Shown piece after piece: positions 1 through 12,557 of a DNA stretch of 64,000 bases (positions within the stretch are counted from its first letter, which is position 1; the number at the start of each line of letters is the position of its first letter). This stretch comes from Osedax fenrisi (lineage: Eukaryota > Annelida > Polychaeta > Sabellida > Siboglinidae): NCBI GenBank assembly GCA_964019155.1, contig OZ025245.1:32989707-33053706 (forward strand), read 5' to 3'. The translations under genes were made by a program, and so were the position numbers. The notes under the pieces are model-generated. The model was not told where the DNA came from and did no database searches. It worked only from the letters and a program-made list of their open reading frames with translations.

Positions 1-479
1 ATAATACAAACATGATTCATATATATTTATAATCAATATTAATAAGTGTTTATTTGGTAGAATATAACTGTACATTGTTTAATTAAAAATTAATTTTAAA
101 TTAATAATTAAATAATTGTTTAATTAAAATTAATGTGAATATGTGATATATAATATTGTTTTCCTATATATGTCCTATATGTGTATATAGGTGTATAAGT
201 ATTTATTAATTAATACTCAACTTAACCTATAGGTAGTTAACATACATGCATGTTTAGTATACATTGTATACCGTTCTAATACACATTTTCTAATAAATTA
301 TGTACTTATAGATATAAACAATATAGAAAATATAAACAGTATTAGTTATATTTATATTGCGCAAGTGTATATGTTATTTAATTATTATTTGTATAATATT
401 TAATTATCACATTTCAATTAATCTACAAGTAAGTTAATTTACTTGTATTACTAACTTACTTTAATTAATCAATTAATAA

Positions 480-480
<1 letters not shown>

Positions 481-523
<43 letters not shown>

Positions 524-580
524 GTGCGTGTGTGTGTTTGAGTGTATATTTATGTATATGTGTGTGTATGTATATGTATG

Positions 581-612
<32 letters not shown>
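481..612. repeat. TA/TG microsatellite block
   Basis: Two runs of TA dinucleotide (about 484-518 and 583-611) are separated by a TG/TATG-rich stretch. Apart from this block the first 1.1 kb is AT-rich. At 700-840 the minus strand reads as a short basic, coding-like stretch (HMWRRFRNYISVN), which I cannot identify. Confidence 0.9.
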
Positions 613-617
<5 letters not shown>

Positions 618-1102
618 TCTTTGTCCCCGAATTACACATGTATAGCTGTATAATTATTATTAATATATTATATAATACTACTAATTCACAATAACACGCA
701 CATTCATATTTCCCACTTTTGTTCTCACGTTCACTGAAATGTAATTTCTGAAACGCCGCCACATATGTTTTAGTTTTCTATTTTTTGTTGCTACTTCGCA
801 TACAATCCTTGGTGTGGTATGGGCTTGATGAAAATAGTACAGAACTTTCACTTTACTTATCTATTATTTTTGTAAATATCACAAATATATAGGTGATACA
901 TATATATATATATATATATAAATTACAATAAGCATATTAAATTATGTTATATATATTGTGTGTATGTTAGTATAAAGTTGTTTTAAAAACTATATAATAA
1001 TATATCAAAAAAAATGTAATCTATAAAATAATAAAATTTAAAATTTAAAATATACTATATATTTTAATATATTATAAAATTACAATTTATAATTATACTA
1101 AA

Positions 1103-1258
1103 ATGATAATAAATATGTTTAGGATATATAAATTATATATCGAAATAATAATTATTATTATATTATTGAAGTTTACATCCGTATATGGATGTACAGGTAC
1201 AGCAGATTGTGCTAAATATAATAAAGCTGATTGGAAATTTCCAATAAAAAGTGATATG
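1103..1258 (+). CDS. first coding exon with signal peptide (unidentified secreted protein)
   Basis: An ATG at 1103 (a second one at 1115) opens a 52-codon frame that stops exactly at a splice donor, GTAAAT at 1259. The peptide starts with a short basic part, then a run of isoleucine and leucine (IEIIIIIILLKF), then small residues (TSVYG). That is a typical secretory signal peptide. The mature start CTGTADCAKYNKADWKFPIK has two cysteines. The next open piece on the same strand is the leucine-rich-repeat exon near 3.25 kb, so this may be exon 1 of that gene, with a decayed LINE in the intron. The link is inferred; no transcript evidence is available. It is too short to name a family. Confidence 0.5.
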
Positions 1259-1371
1259 GTAAATATTTAAATATTTATAAATAATATATAAATTAAAACA
1301 CTTACACATACACACACAATCATATATATTTATATATATATATAGAATATCTTCTAAGCAAGCTTACAAAT

Positions 1372-2711
1372 TATCTTTCACCTTAGTAGGTAAAACCCAG
1401 ACCAAGCATCTTCCTGACCAACCTGATTCAGTTCTTTTTCCTTGTTTGTCAATTTCTTCCAAAAACAAATTTCTAGTATAATAAATGTACTTTCAAGCAT
1501 CAACTCGGTAGGACTCAATCTCAATTTAACATCCACTCTGAATCATTGGTCATTTTTTACGCTTCCCTCGCATGACTTTGTACTCTCTCTGATGAAATCC
1601 TTGAAAACGAATTCCCCACTTGATCCAATTCCACTCAATCTACTTCGTTCATTATGACCATCTTTTATTGGACTTTTCACTGAAATCATTCATATATCTC
1701 TTATATCATCTATTGTTCCACACTCCATGAAATATTCATATATTATTCCGATTAAAAAAAACTACTCTTGAACAATCTAATTTATCAAGTTATCATACAA
1801 TATCCCAGTTATAATCCATATCTCATAACGAGTTGTGTTCACTCAACTTATTAATTATAGTATGTCCAATGCTATTGTTGATATATCAAAGTTCGTATCT
1901 TCCTCGTCGTAGTACCGAAACTGCCATTACTTTAATCATTAATGATATTCTCATATCTCATGATTATAAGCCCCATGTTATCTCGTACTACTTGACTTGC
2001 TTTTGATACTCTAGCTCATAATATTCGTCCATAATGAAATTGGTAGGTATATATACGGTCAAGTCAACATTGGTGTATGTCTTTTGTTTCATCTAGAACA
2101 TATTCGGTAAAAGAGTAACTCCTCGTTGTCTCCTCTCACCTAGACTACTCCCCACATATTAATAATATGATACGCACTGCTAACTATGTTCTATATAATA
2201 TTAGAAAATCTCGTTATAAGCTTACCTTCGCCATGACTAAATGTTTAATTCACTCGCTAGTATTCTGTAGACTTATATATTGCTGTTCATTATTATGTAA
2301 TTTATATGTTAACCTACATAATATTATGAATAAACTTGAGCGTATTCAACGTTGTGCTATACGTGTATTATATAAACTAAACGTTCCCTCAATAATTATG
2401 TATATGATTTAATGATATCATTAGGCTAGCTTAAGTTTAGGTATATTTGTATACATATGCTATTGTGTATTACACATAATTCTATACACCGTGGATTTCC
2501 TGAATTTGTAGATCAATCCATTACTATTCAGAGTTCTAACAGATCCAGTCGGAAGTTCCACATCATGAAGTTGGCGCAACGATCTACATCGTTGGCATAC
2601 TCTGAATCAGCTTTCTCAGTTATTGCTCAGAAAAGCTGGAATTCACTGCCATATGATATTCGTTGTATAACATCCTTTTCATTGTTTAAACGTAAACTGT
2701 ATTGTTTCTAA
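1372..2711 (+). pseudogene. decayed L2/CR1-type LINE reverse transcriptase
   Basis: Fragments of one non-LTR retrotransposon protein follow in the right order but in different frames with many stops. Around 1442-1657 is the pre-RT part (SLDPIP-like, seen as SPLDPIPLNLL). Near 1890-1960 is the RT fingers motif LPRRSTETAITLIINDIL. Around 2000-2030 is the DTLAH relic of the AFDTIDH motif. At 2167-2412 is the C-terminal stretch with LIHSLVFCRLIYCCSLL and LERIQRCAIRVLYKL. At 2457-2711 is the tail with SAFSVIAQKSWNSLPYDIR. These are established landmarks of the L2/CR1/Rex-type LINE group. The catalytic YxDD region is not recognisable. The copy is old and inactive, and it probably sits in an intron between the exon ending at 1258 and the LRR exon. 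Confidence 0.75.
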
Positions 2712-3248
2712 GAGAACTGTTAACAACCGTGGATATAAAATGTGTTAGAAAAGAGCCAGATTATGAAATAAGGAAATAGAAGAAGATCAAAATGAGATGA
2801 AGATTTTAATGTGATGATACAATTATAAATGTCAACATTTGAAACTGAACAAAAATAATTAAAATAGTTATTGGAAGAATAATTCTCAGAAGTTAGATTA
2901 TATGATGTAACTAATACTTATTGGAAATGGTGGAGCAGATATCAGATAACTTATTGATATAAAATTAGAAAAAATATTGCATAGATCATTATCAGTATGT
3001 GATGGTAACAATTTAGGAGAACCATTATTATATAGAGAATTAACAAATGAAAACATTGTTATCATGAAAGAAACTGGTTTTAGCAGATAACAGCGATTTA
3101 CTATAAATCAATCGCATATTCTTAAATTCACGAACATTTATAGAATTCGATTCATTTAGATATTTAAATAAACTATATCTATAAATATATATATATATAT
3201 ATATATAGTTTATTATGTATGTATATTATATTTAAATTGTTTATATAA

Positions 3249-4121
3249 TTGTTATATTATATGTTAATAAAGAACCCGGCAGACGATAAGAAACCGGCAG
3301 ACGATGAGAAACCGGTAAACAAACAGTGTTTGGAGGATGAAATCCAAGATATGCAGTTAATAGCATATCTTTTAAGACCTACTATAGAATTCTATAAATG
3401 TAAAAATAAGTGTATCACATCTATACATGGATGTACATTTCTTGATGACCGGTGCTCTAATCATTCGAAGTACCCTAAACTAAAGGGTTTATCTCTGGAC
3501 AATAATAACATCAAAGAATTACACGAACAAACATTTATGGCATTAACAAACGTGACATTTATAGTTTTACATAATAATGAAATTGTAAATCTACCAAAAT
3601 ATTTATTCAAATATAATATAAAATTAACTAACATTAATCTTAATAATAATCACCTAACAAATATATCTATACACCTATTTATTAATAATACTAAATTAAA
3701 AAAAATACAACTGCTTAATAATAAAATTAAACATTTCATTATAGAGTGTAAATATTTGCGAGACTTAACACTCCTATATCTCCATGGTAACCCGTTACTT
3801 TCACTAGACGAAGATACGTTTATGTCGCTACTTAGTCCTCATTATTATAATAATCTAAAAATAACATTCGATACCTCCTCATTTACGTGTTATTCTATGT
3901 TATGTAATATGAGCTGGTTGTTGCGTGACTACCCTAGCTATAACATATTAGGTGTATCGTTTAGGAATCTAACGAACTCTATACTGATATATAAAGATAT
4001 AAAAGGATTGTCGAGTCTTCATTCCCGTAATTTAAATCCCACTTTTAATGATGATTTCTATAGTTACATGTACAAGAAAATACGCAAGTGCAATATACAT
4101 GGACTTTGTTCTTTGCGTTAG
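3249..4121 (+). CDS. leucine-rich-repeat protein with C-terminal cysteine cap
   Basis: A 290-codon open frame ends with TAG at 4119. After a charged start with a repeated PADD(D/E)KP motif and a cysteine-rich stretch come at least four 24-residue leucine-rich repeats (LKGLSLDNNNIKEL, FIVLHNNEIVNLP, NINLNNNHLTNI, KIQLLNNKIKHF) and a last partial repeat, LLYLHGNPLLSL. A C-terminal cap (LRRCT-like) follows, with CYSMLCNMSWLL and two further cysteines near the end. Extracellular LRR proteins bind other proteins; the ligand is unknown here. The first ATG lies in AT-rich sequence, and the coding-like composition starts only at about 3270, just after an AG. The true exon may therefore start there and be spliced to an upstream exon such as 1103-1258. 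No membrane helix is visible in this exon. The frame is intact, so it may be functional. Confidence 0.7.
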   Translation: MLYYMLIKNPADDKKPADDEKPVNKQCLEDEIQDMQLIAYLLRPTIEFYKCKNKCITSIHGCTFLDDRCSNHSKYPKLKGLSLDNNNIKELHEQTFMALTNVTFIVLHNNEIVNLPKYLFKYNIKLTNINLNNNHLTNISIHLFINNTKLKKIQLLNNKIKHFIIECKYLRDLTLLYLHGNPLLSLDEDTFMSLLSPHYYNNLKITFDTSSFTCYSMLCNMSWLLRDYPSYNILGVSFRNLTNSILIYKDIKGLSSLHSRNLNPTFNDDFYSYMYKKIRKCNIHGLCSLR

Positions 4122-4129
4122 TATTTAGT

Positions 4130-4135
4130 TATATC

Positions 4136-4187
<52 letters not shown>

Positions 4188-4203
4188 TATATATATCGAT
4201 ATT
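4130..4203. repeat. TA-rich perfect hairpin
   Basis: A TA run is flanked on both sides by the same ATATCGATAT block in inverted orientation, giving a self-complementary stretch of about 70 bases directly after the LRR stop codon. Confidence 0.8.
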
Positions 4204-4613
4204 ACTATAGTAGTAGTAATAGCTTTACCCCCTTTTATTGGATCAATTATAGATGACATTTCATTAGAGTTATTATACTCAATTAAATTAACATTAATAT
4301 TATTGTAAGGATAAGGTGCATCAGTATTATTATTAAACATATTATTAAAATAATTAAACCAAACATTAGTAATATATATGATAGCAACTAAACCATGTTC
4401 ATTTTCAATGTTATTTGGTGTGGAAGAATTGTTTTACATTATATTGTTTGAAATTACCTTCCACACATTATTACGATCTTTAATACATTATAAAGAAATC
4501 TGATTATGATTGATTACATTTCAAGTTAGGTCGCAATTCATATCTATTCGTAATTTTATTCTAGAAGTAACCATATTATCATAGCATATTCCATCTAAGG
4601 GTTTATTATTATA

Positions 4614-4877
4614 TTACCAGGTTAAGTAATATGATATTGCAATAACATGATTTTCGTGTGCTTTATTATTCCATTCCATACGTGTATATTTTAAATGTAC
4701 TAGATATTGAATATAACCTATATATTTAGTACAATATACAAGTATACTCAATAAAGAATTATATAAGTAATCCGAATAATTAATATTACTATCAAAAGAG
4801 TATATATCATTAAATAATTTGCACATGTTAAACTTATTAGGACTAGAACTTAGAAACCAATCTATATTATATTTCAC
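4614..4877 (-). CDS. unidentified small ORF
   Basis: An 87-codon open frame on the minus strand (WFLSSSPNKFNMCKLFND near the start, TRMEWNNKAHENHVIAISYY near the end). Its amino-acid use is less repetitive than that of random AT-rich frames, and the reading stays coding-like after the stop (KPLDGICYDNMVTSRIK, about 4540-4610). I do not recognise a family. It could be a decayed exon or a chance frame. Confidence 0.2.
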   Translation of the reverse strand: MKYNIDWFLSSSPNKFNMCKLFNDIYSFDSNINYSDYLYNSLLSILVYCTKYIGYIQYLVHLKYTRMEWNNKAHENHVIAISYYLTW

Positions 4878-4957
4878 AATTTTTTCTTATCAAGTCTATT
4901 CCATTGATTTTATTATGAATAATACTAATATTATAGCTAATTGAGTTAAGAATGGTA

Positions 4958-5566
4958 GGGGAGGGAAGGGAGTAGTGGCCGATAATTAATATGCCTCAGA
5001 AGATTTCAAATATATAGATACATACTGAATTGTAGGCTATTCTTTTTTTGAATTAACTAGAAATCATATAGTTATAGAATACAGTGATTTCACTTTTATA
5101 TATAAAGTGTTTAACCTAATGATATAAAAGTTTGATTAGGCATTAAAAAAGCACTAAAATAAGGCAAGGCCGTAGTAGTGGCCGCTAGTACCAGAAAATG
5201 CGATAGGTATATCGTAATATATTCGATTTATATTTTGTTAATTATGTAATATTAAATAATTATATTTATGATGCATACACACCTTATTTGATTCAATTAT
5301 TTAATTATATATGTACATACTCTTACACATAAATAAGCATAAATATATATAATCATATTTTTCTCAACATTTGACAAAAAATGATTATGTAATAAATTAG
5401 AGTAATTAATTAATTATTAACAAAAAATTACTATATATTATAGATATTTTGATTATCTAAATATTGTATATATAACTTTTTATCCTATCAAGCAACATTT
5501 AAGCGTTAATTAAAATGGCCACTACTACGTCCTCTGCCACTATAGGGTATACCCCCTTCCCTCCCC
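4958..5566. mobile_element. TA-flanked MITE, GGGGAGGGAAGGG family, copy 1
   Basis: The left end reads GGGGAGGGAAGGGAGTAGTG and the right end is its inverted counterpart (CACTAT... CCCCCTTCCCTCCCC). Each end is directly flanked by TA (4956-4957 and 5567-5568), the expected duplication of a TA-targeting DNA transposon. GTGGCC motifs recur just inside both ends. The 609 bases hold no ORF of note, so it is a non-autonomous element. A second copy lies at 22351-22969. Confidence 0.85.
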
Positions 5567-5819
5567 TATTCTAATGTATGACAACAACTAATATATGATG
5601 ATTTGATAATATAAAGGAGTAATTAATTTTAATATCTAAAATGGATGTATGAATATTAAATGTGGATCCTTATTATAATAAATGATCTAACCATGAACAA
5701 GTATTCCACAACGAACTAACACAATTATGAATATCAGATCATATAGAATGATTCTATAGCAATGATTTATCTGACATAATACTATTGTTATCCTCACAAT
5801 ATAATATCTATATTTTATT

Positions 5820-6081
5820 ATATATATATATATATATATATTAAATAAATTATAATATTTCAGAGAAATTAGAAAATCATACTAACTATAAAGTGATCAG
5901 TATACGAGGTAAATATGAAAGAGTATATTATTTATAACATTGATATTATACTTTAATCATTATCATATTTAATATTGAATAGTATCAAATATTAAATATT
6001 TATAATTATTCATTATTATTATTGATTTATTACTTTATAATTCACTCAAATATATAGTTTAACATATTAAGTATAACATTG

Positions 6082-6145
<64 letters not shown>
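5820..6145. repeat. TA microsatellites
   Basis: A short TA run is at 5818-5840 and a long one (about 29 repeat units) at 6087-6144. The AT-rich spacer between them holds no recognisable gene. Confidence 0.9.
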
Positions 6146-6576
6146 CCATAACATATGTTATATACGTGTGTATATTATTGAAATAAAATAATAATTTTCA
6201 ACTAACAAAATAATTTACACATCTATAAATATGTACAATTAACATAAAATTAATATAAATAAAAAAATCCCTTACGGTGGAGTGTCGACGCCGATAGGGC
6301 GCGTCCCCAGGTTGCGGATAAGGGAGTGACCTCTATAGGGGGTTTGCTGCGAACTAAAATAAACAGCCGCGGACAAAACGACACACCTGTTGCCTTGCAG
6401 GAGCCCATTGGATTGGGAAAGGCTAAGGGAGAAAACCCTGACAGAAACCGGGAACGAGAGGTTCTCTTAGACGGTCACTAATCATTCTGTTTAGTAGCAA
6501 GCACCTTTCACCTAGAATGTCCTTGAGCAAGTGTCTAAGTGTGAGCAAGTGTGAGCAAGTGTCACGGGTAAATAGA

Positions 6577-7363
6577 GGGTGCGAATAATCTCCCGGTTAG
6601 GACGGCTACATGGAACACTAGAACACTAATTGATAATGATACTATTGACTTATTAATAAACGAAATTGAACGAATGGAAATTGATATAATTGGCATAATT
6701 GAGACCCATTGGACAACAGATATACCTACGATATGGGAGAAAGATGAACACGTCATCATTCACTCACCACGACAAGACGGTATACACAGGCAAGGTGTCG
6801 CTTTAATACTGAATAAAAAACTAAGTGAGCACATGATTAACTATGAGTGTATATCAAGCATATTATTGAAAATTACTATAAAGATTAGATCAGATAGAAT
6901 AACATACTTCGTTGTGTACGCTCCAGACTCTAGCTACGAAGATACATATGTAGAAGAATTTTTTGGAACGTTACACGATGAGATTAACATCCTTCCATCA
7001 AGTGAACATATTGTACTACTAGGTGATTTTAACGCATCAGTAGGAAGCCAAATGCAAGACATCTGGCCAGAAGTAGTTGGGAGTTATTGTGCAGGAAAAC
7101 ACAATGAACGAGGTATTAAACTACTTCAATTCTGTGCAATAAACAATCTATTTATAGCAAACACAATATTTAAGCACAAAGAAAGGCGAAGATACACATG
7201 GACTTCACCAAAACAGACAGAGATGCAAATTGATTTTATTATAATGTCTAAGAAACTAAAATATACTCTTAAAAACTGCAGAACCTATAACTCGGCCGAA
7301 ATAAGGTCAGATCACTCACTTGTCATAGCAAACTTAGTTATGAAAAAAACCAAAAAAAATTAA
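6577..7363 (+). pseudogene. LINE apurinic-like endonuclease domain
   Basis: The open frame runs from a stop near 6572 to TAA at 7361. It contains the conserved steps of the exonuclease-endonuclease-phosphatase fold: RTATWNTRTL (the catalytic Asn), IIGIIETHW (catalytic Glu), FVVYAPDS, HIVLLGDFNASVG (Asp and Asn), YTWTSP, MQIDFIIMS and RSDHSLVIA (terminal Asp-His). All the key residues are visible, so the domain itself looks intact. In these LINEs it nicks the target DNA to prime reverse transcription. It is separated from the RT by a stop codon at 7361-7363 and later frameshifts. Confidence 0.85.
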
Positions 7364-7377
7364 ACATATAGCAAAAA

Positions 7378-9460
7378 AACCACTAAAACTTTATGACACC
7401 GATAAACTTCAAAGCAAGGAAATATGCAAAAAGTTTGCTTCGATAATAGGAGAAGGATTTGCTAAACTATTAGACGATGAGATGACTCTAGATGAATTTT
7501 ACATTAAATTCAAAAAAATCGAACATACAGCAGCTGAAAAAGAAATCGGACATAAACGACATAACGAAATCCCCGGTCTCTCAAGCGAGATAAAAGACTT
7601 ATGTGCACAACGAAGAAGCGATAAATATGTTAAAAAACCAGTTTAATGAAGAGTATACAAATAACTATAGAGAATTAAATAAAAGAGTAAAAGCAGAAGT
7701 AAAAAAACAAAAGAATAATAATTTAAGTGACAAAATATCTGAAATGGAAGAAAATTTAAAAAGAATAACACACATAAACTATTCAAACAAGTTCGTGAAC
7801 TAGAAGGACAGAGATACAGATATATATGTGCTATGAAAGACTCCCAAGATAATCTAAAGACGAAAAAGCAAAATGTATCTGGAAAACGCACTTTGAGAAA
7901 CACCTAAACACACAATTCAAACACGACGAAAATGCTCTGCAAGAATTTGACTCAATAGATGTTAATAATGAAAACATACCGCTAATAACTGAACAAGAAG
8001 TTAAGTACTCAATAACATAGCTAGCCAACAGAAAGTCACCTGGGGTTGATGGAATAACTTCTGAATTGATAAAAACTGGAGGTGATATTATGACTAAAAC
8101 ATTAACAAACCTGTTTAATAAAATAATTGTGACAGAGAATCCACCAAATGACTGGTCTAAGATAATAATAACACCAATCCACAAAAAAGGTGACAAACTG
8201 AATGCCACAAACTATAGAGCCATCGCACTATTACCAATACTAGGTAAAATATTCTGCAAAATATTGATGAACAGATGCTCCCACATAATTGAATCATCAA
8301 TGAGTGACTCTCAATTCGGTTTTAGGCCTGGTAAAGGAACCACGGATACAATATGTATTATAAGGCAGTTGATCGAGAAAGCAAAAGAGCACTAAATACC
8401 GCTCCATTTCCACTTTATTGACTTTAAAGCAGTATTTGACACTATTTGGAGAGAGGCACTTTGGAAGATGCTGCTTAAGATAGGTATCTCAAATAAATTT
8501 GTCGAGATAATCAAAAATCTATATGATAAAACGGAATGCTCCATAATAGCTGGAGGAGAACTATCGGACTGGTTCCCAGTTAATATTGGCGTGACACAAG
8601 GCTGTATTATGTCACCAAGTGTATTCAACATATTCCTGGAATATGTAATGAAGGGTGTTAAAAGTTTGAACAGTGACTATCAATTAAACGAAAATATGTC
8701 TGTTGATATCAGATACGCAGACGATAAGACACTCATATCTGCTGTATTCGAAAAACTGGAACTATCTACATTGGAACTTGAACAAGCTTGTCAAAAATGG
8801 GGTTTGAAGATAAATCCTCTTAAATGCGCAATAATGACACCAGATAGCAATGCTGAAATTGAAATCGACAACAACGTGGTTCCCAAAGTTTCCAAGTTCA
8901 ACTTTCTGGGAAGTCTTGTTCTAGACTGCTCTTCAGATGTTCAACACCGAATATCAATGGCATCACAAGCTTTCGGTCGACTGAGAACGATATGGTCATC
9001 AAAAGACGTATCAATACATCTTAAAACTAGACTCTACGGAGCACTCATTCTGCCGATTGCCATATACGGTTCAGAGTCATGGACTACAAGACGAAAAGAA
9101 ATATATATGTTACTAGTGTTTGAAATGAAATGCCTTAGAGCTGTACTCCGGATTACTAGGTCTGACAGACTCAGGAACACCATGATACAAAAGAAACTAA
9201 ACATAAGCGAGACGATAGAAGACATCGTTCTTAAAAGAAGACTTCGCTGGTTTGGTCATGTTGTCAGGAATACGTCAACACTAAATTCCAGCTACAAGCT
9301 AGATTTCAACAAAAAGAGACCAAGAGGACGCCCGCCAAAAATATGGTCTGATGGCATAAGGGAACAGTGTGGTGAGCCACTCTTAAATATAAAGAGACGA
9401 GCCAAACGACGAGATGCCTTCGGAAACTATGTATTCATGTGGAAAGCAAAGGGACGATAA
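7378..9460 (+). pseudogene. LINE reverse transcriptase, frameshifted
   Basis: The first part (7378-8060) is read in changing frames (KPLKLYDTDKL, then AAEKEIGHKRHNEIPGLS). From 8066 to 8395 it reads IIITPIHKKGDKLNATNYRA, FGFRPGKGTTDTI and stops at a TAA at 8393. From about 8402 to 9460 it is open, with HFIDFKAVFDTIWREALW, GVTQGCIMSPSVFNIFLE, the catalytic IRYADDKTLIS, then FNFLGSLV, YGSESWTTRR and RRLRWFGHVVR. The catalytic aspartates are present, but note KAVFDTIW in place of KAFDTIW-type sequence (an inserted residue). This is a young but dead copy. Confidence 0.85.
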
Positions 9461-9489
9461 TCCTACGCATTTAAGTCAAGTCAAGTAAT

Positions 9490-10949
9490 ATACATTTATA
9501 CATTACCTATACATTTATATAAAATAATACATTCTTTGATTTGTGAAATATTTTAAATATTTGGAAAATTTGTTCTCAACTGTAAATAAATTGAATACTT
9601 ATTAATGTGTACCTTGTTAATTTCCTAACAATACAAATAAAAAAAAAATAATTCAAAAAACTAATATGTAGTACTCACAATTTATATGTTTAATAGCACT
9701 AGTAAGTATTCATTTAGTAAATAATAGCTATATTATATATCCCATCTCTTTCAATGTTATATATGATATCATAACATTTACAAACAATTAAAAAATGTGA
9801 CAAATATTTATGCATATTCTAAAATTGATCTAAAATAAATTGTTTATGCATCCTGGATATTTCGATATAAAAATTAACAAATTATATTTTAAATCTCGGA
9901 TCGATAGTCATGTAGATACATATTTATTGATGATTATATAATGTATACATTAACATCAACAGTTGTTTTCTTAAAGTCTTCTCCGAGATTGTTCCATTTC
10001 ATTGCTCCAATAATGAATAAACTATTATTAATACCAGTACATTTTTGTTTGATATATTATATTGTCTACTATTTTTTAGTAATATTTTACATTAAAATAA
10101 ATATTAGGTATTAATATAAAATGACCTATATATTATTAATAATATTATTATTCATTTTATACATATAATATAACTATATATTTTATTATATATTAAATCG
10201 TCTATTCCGGTAATATGTTTAAACGAATTATCTGTTATTGATATTGAACTGTTATGTATTACAATATTTCATTATAAAATTGATGTAATATATCGCCCTA
10301 GCATGGCTTTTGACGATACGGTATAATTTATATGTTTATTATTAATTTATATACCTATATTATACATATATGTTATGGGTATACAGTGAATATTTGATAT
10401 GAATCAGATGTAATGCGCATGTATTGGGTGTATATCGGAGTGGGGTATAGTATGTGTATAAAGTGTAATATGTGTGTAAAGTATATTAGAGGTGTTGTGC
10501 GTATTATATGTATGATATTTATATGATGTTTACAATATTTTATTTGTGTAAGGTTTATTATGAACCTATGGTATATTATTTATATGTCGTGCATTTTATA
10601 TGAGGTATATTATAAGTTTAAGGTATAGTGTTTATATTATATATGTTAAGAAAGATAGTGAAATAAAATATAGCGTAAAAATAATCGAAAATAGAAATAA
10701 AATACATTATTTTGTAAGTGGCATCGAAATATTCAATTTCTACTTTAACGTTATATAATTATTCTTATCTTTGTACCCTTTATTAGTAATACATTATTAG
10801 TTATATAGTTTAATATTTAAATTATACATTTTAAATATATTATAAACAGAACATGTTAAAAACAAATAAACAATACTAGAATGAAACAAACCAATAATGT
10901 AATACTTTTCTAAATCTGTAATACTCTTTATAATAAAGATAATCATGAT

Positions 10950-10950
<1 letters not shown>
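9490..10950. other. AT-rich gene-free stretch
   Basis: I see no coding exon, element end or RNA gene. The stretch is AT-rich with short irregular TA/TAT patterns. At 10380-10620 the plus strand is enriched in TGTGTATA-like words, giving a mild G-over-C skew. Confidence 0.5.
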
Positions 10951-11073
<123 letters not shown>

Positions 11074-11132
11074 CAATATATTTATAATTCAAATCCTAAA
11101 ATATTAATCGCAAATTCTAAATAAATGCACAG

Positions 11133-11324
11133 AAACGGGCAAAGAAAAGATACAGAATGAAAATGAAAATGAAAATGAAAATAATGATTTAACAACGGCA
11201 TTTATAATATGTATTATATTTATGATTTTACTAGTAATATCTGTTGAATTTTATGTGAATGTTGTACAAGTAGTAAATAATTCAGGAATAAATATAATGA
11301 ATTCCACGCGTGGTGCTATAACAG
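11133..11324 (+). CDS. candidate exon of a membrane protein
   Basis: An open stretch is bounded by an acceptor (CACAG at 11132) and a donor (GTTATA at 11325). It encodes a hydrophilic start with four EN repeats (NENENENENND), then a strong hydrophobic helix, AFIICIIFMILLVISVEF, then YVNVVQVVNNSGINIMNSTR. That is one clear transmembrane segment of about 20 residues. The family is not recognised. GPCR or channel membership is possible but cannot be shown from one helix. No neighbouring exons of the same gene were found with confidence. Confidence 0.4.
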
Positions 11325-11534
11325 GTTATACCCCCGAGTCAAATTATCAAAAACAATATTTGTCGAATTTCAATAAATTTTAATTCCAACAAATATTTGT
11401 AATTTATAGGAAACTCACATGCATAATCCCACCGTATTATTTACAATCATTGAATTCGGGGAGCACAAATCAACAGCACAAATACACCGTGAATCCCCCA
11501 TTACATGTATCGTCATAAGATAATGTAACCTATG

Positions 11535-11935
11535 TACAATAGATAGATAAATAGATAAATAAATGGTTTATTGTTCAGCAACACGAATACAATTATAATA
11601 ATAGTAGTGAATTTAAAATAAAGCGAAACAAACCGACACGAAACAAGAAATTAAAATAAATATATTATAAAATTGGTAAACAAATGTGATTTAAATAGGC
11701 CGTGTACTAAACATATCCTAAAATGAATATGAATATAGTGAACGCATTAAATACAACAAACTGAATGTGTGAAACAAAAACTAGAGGGGAAGTATCGGCG
11801 TGAAAGGCCCATATGGGATGGATACAATCCCTAGGGATGGAGATAGTTCCTGGTAAAGAGTGGTATGACATATCCTGCCCTCTAGAATTAGGCTGCACAC
11901 AATCCAGATATGTAAAAAACTCTAGCAAAACATCA
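11535..11935 (-). other. GC-richer segment with T(A/G)AA-type tail, possible LINE 3' end
   Basis: The segment is less AT-rich than its flanks and carries a 73-codon minus-strand frame (SLPGTISIPRDCIHPIW). At its minus-strand 3' side (11538-11566) lies a (TAGA/TAAA) simple repeat, as found at LINE tails. No RT motif is present, so a truncated LINE 3' end is only a suggestion. Confidence 0.25.
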
Positions 11936-12518
11936 TAATCAATTGAATATATAAAGTGTTAAAAAAAAAAAGTAAGCACATAACCTATATACATATATAA
12001 AAAGATAAATAAACATCATAAGTGTGACAATTTATAAGAATTGAGCCAATTAGAATGTTTTAACACTACTATAATACAATATATTAATTATTATATGTCG
12101 AGAATAGCACTCGCTATATTCGTGTATAATAAATCATCTTTATCATCGCCATCATATATATTAGAGGGAGCCCTCCCTACACAAACAATTAAATAATAAA
12201 ATAATATATATTCGATATATCATATATTGTATACAATATATCAGTTTCATTATTTGTTTATTTAAGGCAAAATGTTTCATTTATTATATTGCCATTTATC
12301 GTATATCGGGGTATTAATGTAGGCCATAGTTTGACCATTGATCAGGATTATGGTGTAGGTATTGCTGAGTTTTTCAATATAATATATATAATATAGATAC
12401 ATAGATATCTGTAGATATATATTCAGTTGATAATAAAAATGAGCTAGTAGATAGACGTGCAATACAATAAAATAGTGCAGAATGCGCGACGTGCATAGTT
12501 AATAATAATGTATGCAAT

Positions 12519-12557
12519 ATCAAGACCTCTATGACCTCGAGGTTATAGGAGGTCTTG
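12519..12557. repeat. short hairpin (CAAGACCTC arms)
   Basis: CAAGACCTCTATGACCTCGA and its near inverted copy form an imperfect palindrome of about 38 bases. The surrounding 11.94-13.77 kb is AT-rich and shows no recognisable gene. Confidence 0.7.

Larger units (their letters stand above)
6265..9490 (+). mobile_element. RTE-like non-LTR retrotransposon (LINE), nearly full length
   Basis: The element starts with a GC-richer 5' region (6270-6575) that contrasts sharply with the AT-rich flank. It then encodes endonuclease followed by reverse transcriptase on the plus strand and ends just after the RT stop with a short AT-rich tail. Such LINEs move by target-primed reverse transcription using one endonuclease/RT protein. 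Stops and frameshifts break the frame at least at 7363, 7647, 7803 and 8393, so this copy cannot make the full protein, although long parts remain open. The C-terminal block (RRLRWFGHVVR, RGRPPKIWSDGIR) and the endonuclease order fit the RTE-like group. The clade is assigned by eye. Confidence 0.85.

Noticed and set aside
550..762. 70-codon minus-strand frame near the first TA run
   Set aside because: Half of it is (Ile-Tyr) from a microsatellite; only a short part looks coding and no family is recognised.
4125..4880. Seven-helix receptor part belonging to the LRR gene (LGR-like)
   Set aside because: Some phrases recall a receptor helix, but the frame is on the opposite strand to the LRR exon, has stops and no diagnostic motif.
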